The notes below the pieces were generated by a model, which saw only the letters and a program-made list of their open reading frames with translations, had not been told where the DNA came from and made no database searches. Of a DNA stretch of 64,000 bases, positions 18,560-27,073 are shown one piece after another; position 1 is the stretch's first letter; every line of letters begins with the position of its first letter. Location of the stretch: positions 1 to 64,000 of the forward strand of contig JAPHTO010000107.1 in NCBI GenBank assembly GCA_026196955.1. Direction: 5' to 3'. The translations under genes and the position numbers were made by a program. This stretch comes from Colwellia sp. (GTDB lineage Bacteria; Pseudomonadota; Gammaproteobacteria; Enterobacterales; Alteromonadaceae).

Positions 18560-19678
18560 ATGTCAATATCACGCACTAGAAATGCCCAGCATAAAGTTTA
18601 TATCCCCTCTTCCGCTCGTGAAAATCAATATTTGATGGCTAAAATTCCTTTATCTGATGAATTACTCGCTAAGTACGAAAATTCAATTGATACTAATGCC
18701 TCACAGCCTTATACAAAATTTTACCAGACACTGGCAAAATTGTTTTTTACGATTAATGATGAATTAGCGATTGAAAGCAGCCAGTTTATTGCTAATGATA
18801 AATTTGCACGAGTGCGTTTTAGTCCAGAAAAACTGACCTCACAAACTGAGCAGCAGTTACTATTTTTATATAACCCGCAATATCACACTAGTCAAAATAC
18901 CTTTTATGATGGTGATAAAAAAGCAAAAAAAATTACTTTATTATTTCTTGCTAATGGTGATGAACTACGTGTTAATTCGGCTAAATTTCATCAGCAAGTT
19001 ACACTAGCCATTGCTAAATTTACTGAGCAAACTGGGATTAATAAGTCTTTAGTGCGTGTATCCGATCATCAGCATTTAACCTATGATTTATTTGCGAAAA
19101 ATAAAGGCGTTGAAGGTACACAGTTACATAAATTTAGATCAATGACTAATCGTTACTCTGCAGATGAACAAAATCTGCCAAGTGATACTGATTCTCTTAC
19201 TTACGCTGTTGTAGATTTTCCAATTAACCGCAGAGTACGCTCGCTTGTATCAATTGAAGAGAGTGGCAGCGAACAATATAACGAACTGTATAATTTAATT
19301 GCTGATGCTTTCATTAGTGCGGCTAAGAATCAAAACTTAAATAATGGCGCCGTCATTGCCAATGGCTTAGTTCCTATTGTACGAAAAGGTGAAGATGAAA
19401 ATGTTATCGCAAGCGGCGAGCTACTAATGCTAGGCTATAACCCAACGCACACCAGCTGTGGTTATACATGCAAGTGGGATAGTGCTAAATTGGTGGATAC
19501 CGTGCAATTAATTTTCGTTGCAACTGATCAAGATAAAACTTCCCACGGATATGGAAAATTTGTTAATCAAATAGAGCAAGCCTTACGCACATTTGCTGCG
19601 AGCTTAGACTTTATTAATGACAAAGAAGAAATGTTAGTAAGACTGCATCAACATATAGGTTATTACTACAGCGAATAA
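18560..19678 (+). CDS. Conserved protein of unknown function, DUF3083-like
   Basis: A 372-residue soluble protein without signal peptide or membrane segment. Recognisable stretches are VYIPSSARENQYLM near the N-terminus, DHQHLTYDLFAKNKG in the middle and a Cys pair in HTSCGYTCKW near residue 315. The first two recall the DUF3083 family of Alteromonadales (from memory). No catalytic motif of a known enzyme is apparent; the conserved DHQH and the CxxxC pair would be the first residues to examine. It is preceded by a 250-bp promoter region and followed by a hairpin shared with apbE. Confidence 0.7.
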   Translation: MSISRTRNAQHKVYIPSSARENQYLMAKIPLSDELLAKYENSIDTNASQPYTKFYQTLAKLFFTINDELAIESSQFIANDKFARVRFSPEKLTSQTEQQLLFLYNPQYHTSQNTFYDGDKKAKKITLLFLANGDELRVNSAKFHQQVTLAIAKFTEQTGINKSLVRVSDHQHLTYDLFAKNKGVEGTQLHKFRSMTNRYSADEQNLPSDTDSLTYAVVDFPINRRVRSLVSIEESGSEQYNELYNLIADAFISAAKNQNLNNGAVIANGLVPIVRKGEDENVIASGELLMLGYNPTHTSCGYTCKWDSAKLVDTVQLIFVATDQDKTSHGYGKFVNQIEQALRTFAASLDFINDKEEMLVRLHQHIGYYYSE

Positions 19679-19687
19679 TGTCCTATT

Positions 19688-19736
19688 AAACAACACAGGT
19701 GGTGATCAAAAATGAATGAGCGCCACCTGATTGTTT
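19688..19736. terminator. Hairpin between the DUF3083-like gene and apbE
   Basis: CAGGTGG (19696-19702) pairs with CCACCTG (19723-19729), extended by AAACAA (19688-19693) with TTGTTT (19731-19736). It lies between convergent stops and could terminate both transcripts. The loop is long (20 nt), so confidence is moderate. Confidence 0.5.
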
Positions 19737-19749
19737 GAACGAAAAGCTA

Positions 19750-20661
19750 TCATCTACGTGACCAGAATTTAATTTCTTGCTCGGTTAAAAACTGCTCGGC
19801 ATTTTCCCCCTGCAACAATGCCATTGTGGCAAGTATTCCTGCTTGAATGCAGGCAGGGGCAACAACTGTCATTGATCTAGGCGCATCTTGTATTGGCCAG
19901 CCTGTTTTGGCATTGAGTACATGGCTATAACGCTTTCCATCTTTTAATAAAAAACGACGCGCATCACCACTGGTGGCTAGCGCACCTGAAGATAATGAAA
20001 TAATCATATCTGTTGGCGAGCTATTCCCTGCACCATGAGCATCAGGATGTTCAATGGCAACTTGCCAAGGGATATTAGTTAAACGCGCACTTGTTACCGC
20101 CAGATCACCGCCTAAATTTACCAGTACAGGGAGATCAGTTAACTCTTTGACTAGGATGATGGCGCGATCAACAGCATATTCCTTCCCTAAACCACCAAAA
20201 TCAATTTCCATTCCTTTGGCCAAAGTAATTTGTTCGGGGTTAAATTGCACTTGTGGCCAACCAACATAAGATAAACAAGCAGCAATTTGCGCTTGGCTAG
20301 GCAGTTTCTCACCACCATCAAAGTGCCAAGCTTTACGTAAAATTCCTGAGGTTATATCAAACAAGCCTTCACTTAATTGATAACATTGTTCGGCAAAATT
20401 TAATAATAAATAGGTTTCTTTATCGATGCTTATCGCTTGTCCAGCACTGTTATTAATAATGCTACAAACACTCAATTGATCATAGCGACTATATTTATCT
20501 TCAATGCGCCAGACTTCATTAGCAACGACATCACCTACCCTAACTGCTAATTGCCTATTCCTTGTTTGAATCAACACCTCGCAAGGGCTAGCCATAGCCT
20601 GAAAGTTCAAGGCATAACCATCTTGGTGATTATTGATACTGACAAGCCTGTTGTTTTTCAA
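19750..20661 (-). CDS. apbE: FAD:protein FMN transferase (ApbE family)
   Basis: 303 residues. ApbE enzymes split FAD and attach FMN through a phosphoester to a Ser or Thr of a target protein outside the cytoplasm. Motifs seen: MASPCEV near the N-terminus, YSRYDQLSVCSIIN, the Gly/Glu-rich MEIDFGGLGKEYAVDRA, LVNLGGDLAV and the metal-site segment ALATSGDARRFLLKDGKRYSHVLN followed by KTGWP (broken here to keep it short). No obvious signal peptide or lipobox is visible, which is unusual for a family that normally acts in the periplasm, so it may act before export or use an unrecognised route. It is last in a four-gene unit, 10 bp after the DUF3570 gene, which supplies a candidate target motif. Confidence 0.92.
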   Translation of the reverse strand: MKNNRLVSINNHQDGYALNFQAMASPCEVLIQTRNRQLAVRVGDVVANEVWRIEDKYSRYDQLSVCSIINNSAGQAISIDKETYLLLNFAEQCYQLSEGLFDITSGILRKAWHFDGGEKLPSQAQIAACLSYVGWPQVQFNPEQITLAKGMEIDFGGLGKEYAVDRAIILVKELTDLPVLVNLGGDLAVTSARLTNIPWQVAIEHPDAHGAGNSSPTDMIISLSSGALATSGDARRFLLKDGKRYSHVLNAKTGWPIQDAPRSMTVVAPACIQAGILATMALLQGENAEQFLTEQEIKFWSRR

Positions 20662-20671
20662 ATAAGTCTCT

Positions 20672-21991
20672 TTAAAAAGAATAAGTTACCTGAGCAATAA
20701 TAGCATCAATAGACGGATATAGTTCAACCTCTTTTAAAACTCCAGGCTCATCAAAACCTGCATCTGTTGGCGTTTGACGGTAGTACTCCAACCTAAAAGA
20801 TAATTCATGACCATTATTAATCAACCTACCGTATTTGATCCCTAAGGTGTAAGCGGTCATTTCACCAATCCTATAATCAGCACTTGCAAACGCTGGTTTA
20901 GGATCATTTTCCATCATAAAGGGTCGATAAAAATCAGCGGCACCTTGTTGATAAAATCGAAAATGAGGCTGTAAATAGCTTTCTGTGCCAAAACTATCAC
21001 TTAATGGAATTCTAAAGCGAGAATCTATAGTGTGAGAAGTGATCTCCCAATCGTCCCACATGTAACGATAAGATACATCTAACACTGTGGTATCAAAATG
21101 ATATAAAGACTGCGCATAAAAACTTTGTTTGACTCTAGAATCAGGCCTAGATTCATAAACATAGTCTTGTGCTAAGCCATCATTATCAACCACAGTCATT
21201 ATTTTAAATGGATCGGTTAAATAACCATCCACCATAGAATACGAATAATTAAACTGCATTATCATTCGACGATTGATAACTTGTGTAATGCCCAATAAAA
21301 TATCCGTGGTAGTTTTATCATCTTCACTACCAATACGGGTTTTAGCAAATTCTTCATCCCAACCAGGATCGCTACTATCGCCGATTAACATCGAAGCAAA
21401 AGGCTTGGGAATTCCCCCTTCTGGGGTAAAAGTGTCTTGAAAATAACTGAAACCAAGCGAAAAGGTTGTATTTTTTCGATCAAAATCTATGGCGAGATTT
21501 CCATTAATGCCAAGCGATAGATAGTCATATTCCTTGGAAAGGTGAACGCCACCGCTAGCCGTCAAATCATCGGCAACAGTTTGAGTCCATTGCCCATTAA
21601 TTTGCACACGAGTATCGCGAAAAGTATCATCAAGCGGTGTATCACCCGGTGCAACATCATACTGCCCATTACCAGATGGGCGTGTGAAAGTTTGCACGTT
21701 TGGTTGCGCTACAGCACCATTTGCCGATGCGCCAGTTAAAGCATCAACTGTGAGCTTAAGGTTTAATACTTCATCATCTTCAAATGTTTTCTTCGCATTA
21801 AAAATAGCTTCGCTTGCACTAACACGATCCGCTTCACTGTAAAATAAAAAAGCGCTGTCAAACTCCCAAGCGCTATCATCTGTTGAATTAACAGTTTCAG
21901 CACTAACGGTACTATTACCGCCTAGTAAAGCTGCTGTCGCTATTGTTAGTGCGGCTTTAATATTTTTATTGTCTGCCTTATTTCTCATCAT
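20672..21991 (-). CDS. DUF3570 outer-membrane beta-barrel protein with a flavinylation-like motif
   Basis: 439 residues: an N-terminal signal (AALTIATAALLGGNSTVSA, cleavage before ETVN), then alternating amphipathic strands ending in an aromatic-terminated strand (IIAQVTYSF), typical of an outer-membrane barrel. It matches the DUF3570 family as I recall it. Residues 83-89 read D-A-L-T-G-A-S, followed by ANGA. This fits the Dxx[ST]GA[ST] site to which ApbE attaches FMN in NqrC and RnfG (for example DTLSGAT in NqrC), with S89 as the acceptor candidate. apbE lies directly downstream and a lipoprotein and a thioredoxin-like gene directly upstream. No function is assigned to the family to my knowledge; a flavin-carrying envelope protein is the inference. 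Confidence 0.85.
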   Translation of the reverse strand: MMRNKADNKNIKAALTIATAALLGGNSTVSAETVNSTDDSAWEFDSAFLFYSEADRVSASEAIFNAKKTFEDDEVLNLKLTVDALTGASANGAVAQPNVQTFTRPSGNGQYDVAPGDTPLDDTFRDTRVQINGQWTQTVADDLTASGGVHLSKEYDYLSLGINGNLAIDFDRKNTTFSLGFSYFQDTFTPEGGIPKPFASMLIGDSSDPGWDEEFAKTRIGSEDDKTTTDILLGITQVINRRMIMQFNYSYSMVDGYLTDPFKIMTVVDNDGLAQDYVYESRPDSRVKQSFYAQSLYHFDTTVLDVSYRYMWDDWEITSHTIDSRFRIPLSDSFGTESYLQPHFRFYQQGAADFYRPFMMENDPKPAFASADYRIGEMTAYTLGIKYGRLINNGHELSFRLEYYRQTPTDAGFDEPGVLKEVELYPSIDAIIAQVTYSF

Positions 21992-21997
21992 GCCAGC

Positions 21998-22228
21998 CTA
22001 ATTGCAACCACATCCACCACCACCAAAACCTTTGCCGCCACTTGATGCTTCTTTACTAAAATAAATATGATCATCAAGCGCTGAATCTATGGGTGAAGCC
22101 GTTAACGTCATTTCTTTTTTGGATAACAAATCTCGCTCCCATGGCTCTACCCCAAGGCTTGAACACCCTGATGCAGTAATACTTAACGAAATTAATAAGA
22201 CAACTTTCGCTTTGTTCATAATATTCAT
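21998..22228 (-). CDS. Small DUF4266 lipoprotein with a Gly/Cys C-terminal tail
   Basis: 76 residues. A lipoprotein signal (MNIMNKAKVVLLISLSITAS-GC, lipid-accepting Cys at 22) is followed by a short conserved segment (GVEPWERDLLSKKEM), an HIYFSKEAS stretch and a C-terminal GGKGFGGGGCGCN tail with two closely spaced Cys. This matches DUF4266 as recalled. The start at 22228 is chosen because AGGAAAGG lies at the correct distance; the frame is open to 22261. The gene is 6 bp upstream of the DUF3570 gene and about 38 bp downstream of the thioredoxin-like gene. The tail suggests metal binding, a thioether link or a redox pair; nothing in the sequence decides which. Confidence 0.8.
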   Translation of the reverse strand: MNIMNKAKVVLLISLSITASGCSSLGVEPWERDLLSKKEMTLTASPIDSALDDHIYFSKEASSGGKGFGGGGCGCN

Positions 22229-22266
22229 AACCTTTCCTACTAGGTAATATTTCTTGTTCAAAATGC

Positions 22267-22776
22267 TTAATTATCTGAAGACAGTAATTGTTCAATTTCA
22301 GCTTGATAAACAGGAATTTTTTTAGTGAAAAAACCAGTATGACGTTTTTTAATCTTGCCATCCCTACCAATTAACATACTGCTTGGCATGCCTTGAATGG
22401 CGAAGTGTTTTGCTATTTTACCTTTGGGATCATAGATAACCGCAAAAGAAGCAGGAATTTCAGCAAGAAATTTTTCTGCTAGCGCACGATTTGCATCTAA
22501 ATTAACGCTAATAACACTAAAACCTTGCGATTTATACTTTTCTTGAATGGTATTCATCCAAGGGAATGACTTTCTGCATGGCACACACCAAGATGCCCAA
22601 AAATCAAGATAAACAACCTCTCCTTGATGTTTAGCGAGAGCAACTTCCAAAGTTTGACGACTACTAATGTTCTCATTCGCCATACTATTGCTATGACTGA
22701 TAAGAGCGAACGCCAAAATGACTAATATCAATTTATTCTGTAAAAAGTTAAACACGTTAAACTTCCAATACCTCAA
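22267..22776 (-). CDS. TlpA/ResA-like periplasmic thioredoxin
   Basis: 169 residues with an N-terminal export signal or anchor (about 12-33, KLILVILAFALISHSNSMA) and a TlpA-type thioredoxin fold. The active site is W-C64-V-P-C67 in DFWASWCVPCRKSFPW, and the cis-proline loop is QGMPSSMLIG. The CVPC spacer is common in reducing or specialised thioredoxins such as TlpA and CcmG rather than DsbA. It is first in the unit with the DUF4266 lipoprotein, DUF3570 barrel and apbE. Keeping the lipoprotein's Cys tail reduced, or delivering it in a given redox state, is a plausible but inferred job. Confidence 0.88.
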   Translation of the reverse strand: MRYWKFNVFNFLQNKLILVILAFALISHSNSMANENISSRQTLEVALAKHQGEVVYLDFWASWCVPCRKSFPWMNTIQEKYKSQGFSVISVNLDANRALAEKFLAEIPASFAVIYDPKGKIAKHFAIQGMPSSMLIGRDGKIKKRHTGFFTKKIPVYQAEIEQLLSSDN

Positions 22777-22997
22777 CTATTTATCTGATTAAAACATAGT
22801 TTGTCGATGTTTTCTTAATGAATTCTTAAGAAAGGTTATAAATCTATTATTTGAGTTTTATCAGATTAAATTATCACCACGCTAGTTTATGGGTCTAACC
22901 TATTCATAAGTCATTGCTAGCTCCTTATAACTATTTAGTTTAACAGAGACTCATTTTATAATTGCTTTTCTCGTCAAAACTGGCAGAGTGTCTATAA

Positions 22998-23023
22998 GTA
23001 ATTAGAGCTGTTGCCCTAATTAC
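22998..23023 (+). promoter_or_regulatory. Hairpin in the asnB 5' region
   Basis: GTAATTAG (22998-23005) and CTAATTAC (23016-23023) form a perfect 8-bp inverted repeat with a 10-nt loop, 48 bp before the asnB start. It could be an operator or a leader hairpin. The 295-bp region upstream of asnB holds no gene. Confidence 0.3.
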
Positions 23024-23071
23024 CCTCACAATTTGAATTCAAACAATATTAATTAAAGGAGTAGCGCTTCA

Positions 23072-24736
23072 ATGTGTTCGATCTTTGGTATATTAGATAT
23101 AAAAACAAGTGCGGAAGCACTTCGTCCAAAAGCTTTAGAATGTTCTCGTCTTTTACGTCACCGCGGTCCTGATTGGTCAGGCATTTACAATAATGAGCAT
23201 GCTATTTTAGTCCATGAGCGTTTATCCATTGTAGACACTGAACATGGCGCACAGCCATTGTACAATGAAGATAAAAGCCATGTGCTCGCTGTTAATGGTG
23301 AAATTTATAATCACAAAGCATTAGAAGCTGATCTTAACGTTGATTACGACTTTAAAACGGCCTCTGATTGTGAAGTGATATTACCCTTATATAAAGAATT
23401 TGGTGTTGAGTTTGTTGATAAATTGCAAGGCATGTTTGCCTTTATTCTTTATGATGCCACAACCAATGACTATTTAATCGCTCGTGATCATATTGGTATC
23501 ATCCCACTTTACATGGGTTACGACAGTGAAGGTAACTTTTACGTTGCCTCAGAAATGAAAGCTTTAATGCCAATTTGTAAAACGGTCGAAGAATTTCCTC
23601 CAGGTCATATCTTAGATAGTCGTGTTGGCGAAATTAAACGCTATTACAAACGTAACTGGCAACAATATGCTGCAATTAAAGACAATACTACCAGCAAGGC
23701 CAAACTACGTGAAGCCTTAGAAGAGTCGGTAAAAAGTCATCTAATGACAGATGTTCCTTATGGCGTTTTACTTTCAGGTGGTTTAGATTCATCACTTATC
23801 TCTGCTATAACGCAAAAATTTGCCGCTCGCCGTATCGAAGAAAATGATTTAAGTGAGGCTTGGTGGCCAAAAGTACATTCGTTTGCCTGTGGCCTGGAAG
23901 GCTCGCCTGATTTAGTTGCAGCGCAAACAGTAGCAGACAGTATAGGGACTATTCACCATAGCGTTATCTTCACCGAGCAAGAAGGTATCGATGCCCTTAA
24001 AGAAGTTATTTATCACTTAGAAACTTATGATGTAACCACTATTCGCGCCTCGACGCCAATGTATTTAATGGCTCGAAAAATTAAAGCCATGGGTATTAAA
24101 ATGGTACTTTCTGGCGAAGGTGCCGATGAAATTTTTGGCGGTTATTTATATTTTCATAAAGCACCAAACGCACAAGAGTTTCATGAAGAGCTAAACCGTA
24201 AGCTTGAGCGTTTACATAAATTTGATTGCTTACGTGCTAATAAGTCCATGTCTGCTTGGGGCATTGAAGCCCGCGTACCATTTTTAGATAAAAACTTTAT
24301 GGATGTTGCTATGCGCATCAACCCAGAAGATAAAATGTGTGGTAATGGCAAAATGGAAAAAGCGATATTGCGCGCTTCTTTTGAAGGTTACTTACCAGAA
24401 GAAATTTTATGGCGTCAAAAAGAGCAATTTTCAGACGGTGTTGGTTATTCGTGGATCGACGGTTTAAAAGAATATGTTGAGTCGCAAGTAACTGATCAAC
24501 AACTTGAAAGTGCTAGCTTTAAATTTCCAGTAAATACGCCTGACAGTAAAGAAGCTTATTTTTATCGCTGTGTATTTGAAGAAAAATACCCACTTGCCTC
24601 AGCCGCTGACTGTGTTATTGGGGGTAAGTCTGTTGCCTGTAGCACTCAGGAAGCATTAGCTTGGGATGAAAGCTTCAAAAATAACGCCGATCCATCTGGT
24701 CGTGCAGTATTAAGTGTTCATAACGAGAGTTATTAA
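23072..24736 (+). CDS. asnB: Asparagine synthase (glutamine-hydrolysing)
   Basis: Makes asparagine from aspartate, glutamine and ATP. 554 residues, the length of E. coli AsnB. The N-terminal class II glutaminase domain starts with the catalytic Cys2 (MCSIFGILD) and carries RHRGPDWSG, NGEIYNH and SDCEVILPLY. The synthetase domain carries the ATP pyrophosphatase P-loop LLSGGLDSSLIS (about 233-244), STPMYLMARKIKAMGIK and SGEGADEIFGGY. AAAGGAG precedes the start. It is followed by a terminator hairpin, so it is probably monocistronic. Confidence 0.97.
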   Translation: MCSIFGILDIKTSAEALRPKALECSRLLRHRGPDWSGIYNNEHAILVHERLSIVDTEHGAQPLYNEDKSHVLAVNGEIYNHKALEADLNVDYDFKTASDCEVILPLYKEFGVEFVDKLQGMFAFILYDATTNDYLIARDHIGIIPLYMGYDSEGNFYVASEMKALMPICKTVEEFPPGHILDSRVGEIKRYYKRNWQQYAAIKDNTTSKAKLREALEESVKSHLMTDVPYGVLLSGGLDSSLISAITQKFAARRIEENDLSEAWWPKVHSFACGLEGSPDLVAAQTVADSIGTIHHSVIFTEQEGIDALKEVIYHLETYDVTTIRASTPMYLMARKIKAMGIKMVLSGEGADEIFGGYLYFHKAPNAQEFHEELNRKLERLHKFDCLRANKSMSAWGIEARVPFLDKNFMDVAMRINPEDKMCGNGKMEKAILRASFEGYLPEEILWRQKEQFSDGVGYSWIDGLKEYVESQVTDQQLESASFKFPVNTPDSKEAYFYRCVFEEKYPLASAADCVIGGKSVACSTQEALAWDESFKNNADPSGRAVLSVHNESY

Positions 24737-24750
24737 CTTGTAAAAAGTGC

Positions 24751-24796
24751 ATTAGCAAACGAGTAATTTATTGAAAGGTTACTCGTTGCTAATTTT
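24751..24796 (+). terminator. Intrinsic terminator after asnB
   Basis: ATTAGCA-a-ACGAGTAA (24751-24766) pairs with TTACTCGT-TGCTAAT (24779-24793), a 15-bp stem with one bulge, followed by TTTT; it begins 15 bp after the asnB stop. Confidence 0.85.
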
Positions 24797-24882
24797 ACAA
24801 TAAGTTTATTTATTACTTGCACTTAGCTAAAATTTTACTAATCTTAACTTATAAATACCTTTAAGTTTGAGTAGTTCTATTA

Positions 24883-27066
24883 ATGATAAAAGCAGCACCC
24901 TTGTATTACGCCGCTATAACCAGCACTTTTCTTTCTTTCACTCTTCAGGCTTCTCCTGATAACCCAAACGACTTCTTAAATCTAAACTTAGAAGATTTGT
25001 TAAATATTAACGTTATTACCGCTTCTAAATATGAAGAAAAATTTGTCGACTCCTCCTCCAATATTGAAATATTTACGGCCAAACAAATTAATGATCGCGG
25101 CTATAAAAGTATTGAAGACTTGCTGAGGAACCTAGCAGGTGTTGATTTACATGAGTATTCAACCGTAGGAGAATACAATGTCACTGTGATGCGTGGTGCC
25201 ACCAACAATAACAAATTTATCATTTTAAAAGACGGTATACGCATTTCAACGCCCGCAGGTGAAACAAATGCTATTTCACAAAATTATCCCTTATATATGG
25301 CTAAACGGGTTGAAGTGCTTACTGGCTCAGCAGCGGTAACGTATGGTGCTGATGCTTTCTCAGCTGTGATCAATATTATTACACATGATAACAATAACTT
25401 GCTAGCAAACGAAGATAAAGGCCAGATTTCAGTTTCACTTGGTGAGGATCATTACTTTAACAGTCACCTTCAGTACTCTCACCTGTTTGGCAATGGTATT
25501 TATGTCAATCTCGGCGTACAAGGACATTACAGTCAAGAGTTAGAGTTTGATAAGCAATACCCAGAGCTTTATACCGATACAAATAAGCAGTATGACTTTA
25601 AAAACACCGAAGAATTTCAATTTTTTGCTGATGCAAAAATCAATGAGCATTTTGCTTTAGGTGCTTTTCACTCCAAAATAACCTATTCTTCTGATTTTGT
25701 TGCAAAACCATTTTTTTCTTCTTTTGATCAAGCTATTACCGAAGAAAGCAACACTAGTATTTACACAAAATTTGACTATGAAATATCAGACAATTTGCAT
25801 TCAAATACCTTATTCACCTACCAGCATTTTAGCTTAGGGAATAGTACTAACTTTAATAACTTATTTACTGGCTACGAAAGACGATACAAGTATGGCCGCA
25901 CAGCTCGTTATAGTTTAAATCAAGATTTCACTTATCAGCCAAGCTCAGAGCACTTACTATCCGCAGGTTTTGTGTATGATTATTTTGATGTTATTCCAAG
26001 AGGCCCTGACTTGCCTAGCCCGTATGATGTTGAAAAAAAGCCAAATGAACAGAATTTTTTCTATCCTAACACTGAACTTGAAATTTCATTTTTTCAACAG
26101 CGAGATGAAAATGTCGGTGTTTATCTGCAAGATAACTGGCGTATCGATGAAAAATGGCGACAAGTAACAGGCGTACGTTATGATCATCATACTTTGTTTG
26201 GCGATACTATTAACCCTAGATCAACAACCATATATAAAGCGAACCAATACAATGTTTTTAAGCTAATTTATGCTCACTCTTTTCTAGCACCTCCATCAAA
26301 CCAAGCGTTTAACAGCTTTGGGACATTTACAGGAGAGCAAAATGCACAAGGTCAATGGCTTAGTACTCCTCATGTTCCATTTAGAGTGCCTAATGAAAAT
26401 TTGAAACCAGAAACCTTACAGAGTATTGAGTTTAATTATCAGCATTGGTTTAATGATCATAGTAATATTAAAATAGCACCTTTTTATAGTGAAATTGATG
26501 ATGTCATTTCAATGACAGCTGATGAATTAGCGCAACAAAAAATAGCTGGCGCATTATTAGCTGAGACAAACTCATTCAAAAATATTGGTCAATTAACCAC
26601 TTATGGTGTAGATATAACGGCAAATTTATCAATGGAATTTAGCAAGGCAAGTGTGGAATACTGGCTTGCAACATCTTATTTAAATGGTGATCTAACTGAG
26701 CAGTATGAAGTAACTGACTTACCAATGATCAGTCACTTTAAAGTGAAAACGGGGTTAACGGTAAACTATCAAGATGATGGCCAAAGAATATATGTCATCA
26801 GTCCAATATTGCGTTGGGCTAGTGGCCCTCATAGAAACAATTTGGATTTTGGCAGCAGTGATACGCGATCAGAGCTACCGAGTTATTATGTCATCGACTT
26901 GCATGGTGAAGTTAAGTTCTCAGCATCAATGTCAGCGAAGTTAACAATCAACAACTTGTTAGATAACAAGCACTTTCATGCCTCTGTTGATAACCCAACT
27001 TATGCCTTTGATAAAGCGCCGCAACTCGGTAGACTGATTTTTGCGACACTCACTTATAATTTTTGA
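24883..27066 (+). CDS. TonB-dependent outer-membrane receptor
   Basis: 727 residues, full length for the family. A signal peptide (MIKAAPLYYAAITSTFLSF..., cleavage near LQA-SPD) is followed by NLEDLLNINVITASKYEEKF, a plug domain with IEDLLRNLAGVDL and VEVLTGSAAVTYGADAFSAVINI, and a 22-strand-type barrel ending in LTYNF with a terminal Phe. No clear TonB box beyond NVITASK is seen. Substrate cannot be told from sequence; no siderophore, vitamin or glycan genes lie beside it. It has its own promoter region after asnB and converges on pyrD with only 7 bp between stops. Confidence 0.9.
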   Translation: MIKAAPLYYAAITSTFLSFTLQASPDNPNDFLNLNLEDLLNINVITASKYEEKFVDSSSNIEIFTAKQINDRGYKSIEDLLRNLAGVDLHEYSTVGEYNVTVMRGATNNNKFIILKDGIRISTPAGETNAISQNYPLYMAKRVEVLTGSAAVTYGADAFSAVINIITHDNNNLLANEDKGQISVSLGEDHYFNSHLQYSHLFGNGIYVNLGVQGHYSQELEFDKQYPELYTDTNKQYDFKNTEEFQFFADAKINEHFALGAFHSKITYSSDFVAKPFFSSFDQAITEESNTSIYTKFDYEISDNLHSNTLFTYQHFSLGNSTNFNNLFTGYERRYKYGRTARYSLNQDFTYQPSSEHLLSAGFVYDYFDVIPRGPDLPSPYDVEKKPNEQNFFYPNTELEISFFQQRDENVGVYLQDNWRIDEKWRQVTGVRYDHHTLFGDTINPRSTTIYKANQYNVFKLIYAHSFLAPPSNQAFNSFGTFTGEQNAQGQWLSTPHVPFRVPNENLKPETLQSIEFNYQHWFNDHSNIKIAPFYSEIDDVISMTADELAQQKIAGALLAETNSFKNIGQLTTYGVDITANLSMEFSKASVEYWLATSYLNGDLTEQYEVTDLPMISHFKVKTGLTVNYQDDGQRIYVISPILRWASGPHRNNLDFGSSDTRSELPSYYVIDLHGEVKFSASMSAKLTINNLLDNKHFHASVDNPTYAFDKAPQLGRLIFATLTYNF

Positions 27067-27073
27067 GCTTGAG

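Noticed and set aside
22074-22370. 98-codon minus-strand frame across the DUF4266 and thioredoxin genes
   Set aside because: Overlaps two well-supported genes in another frame; no family features.
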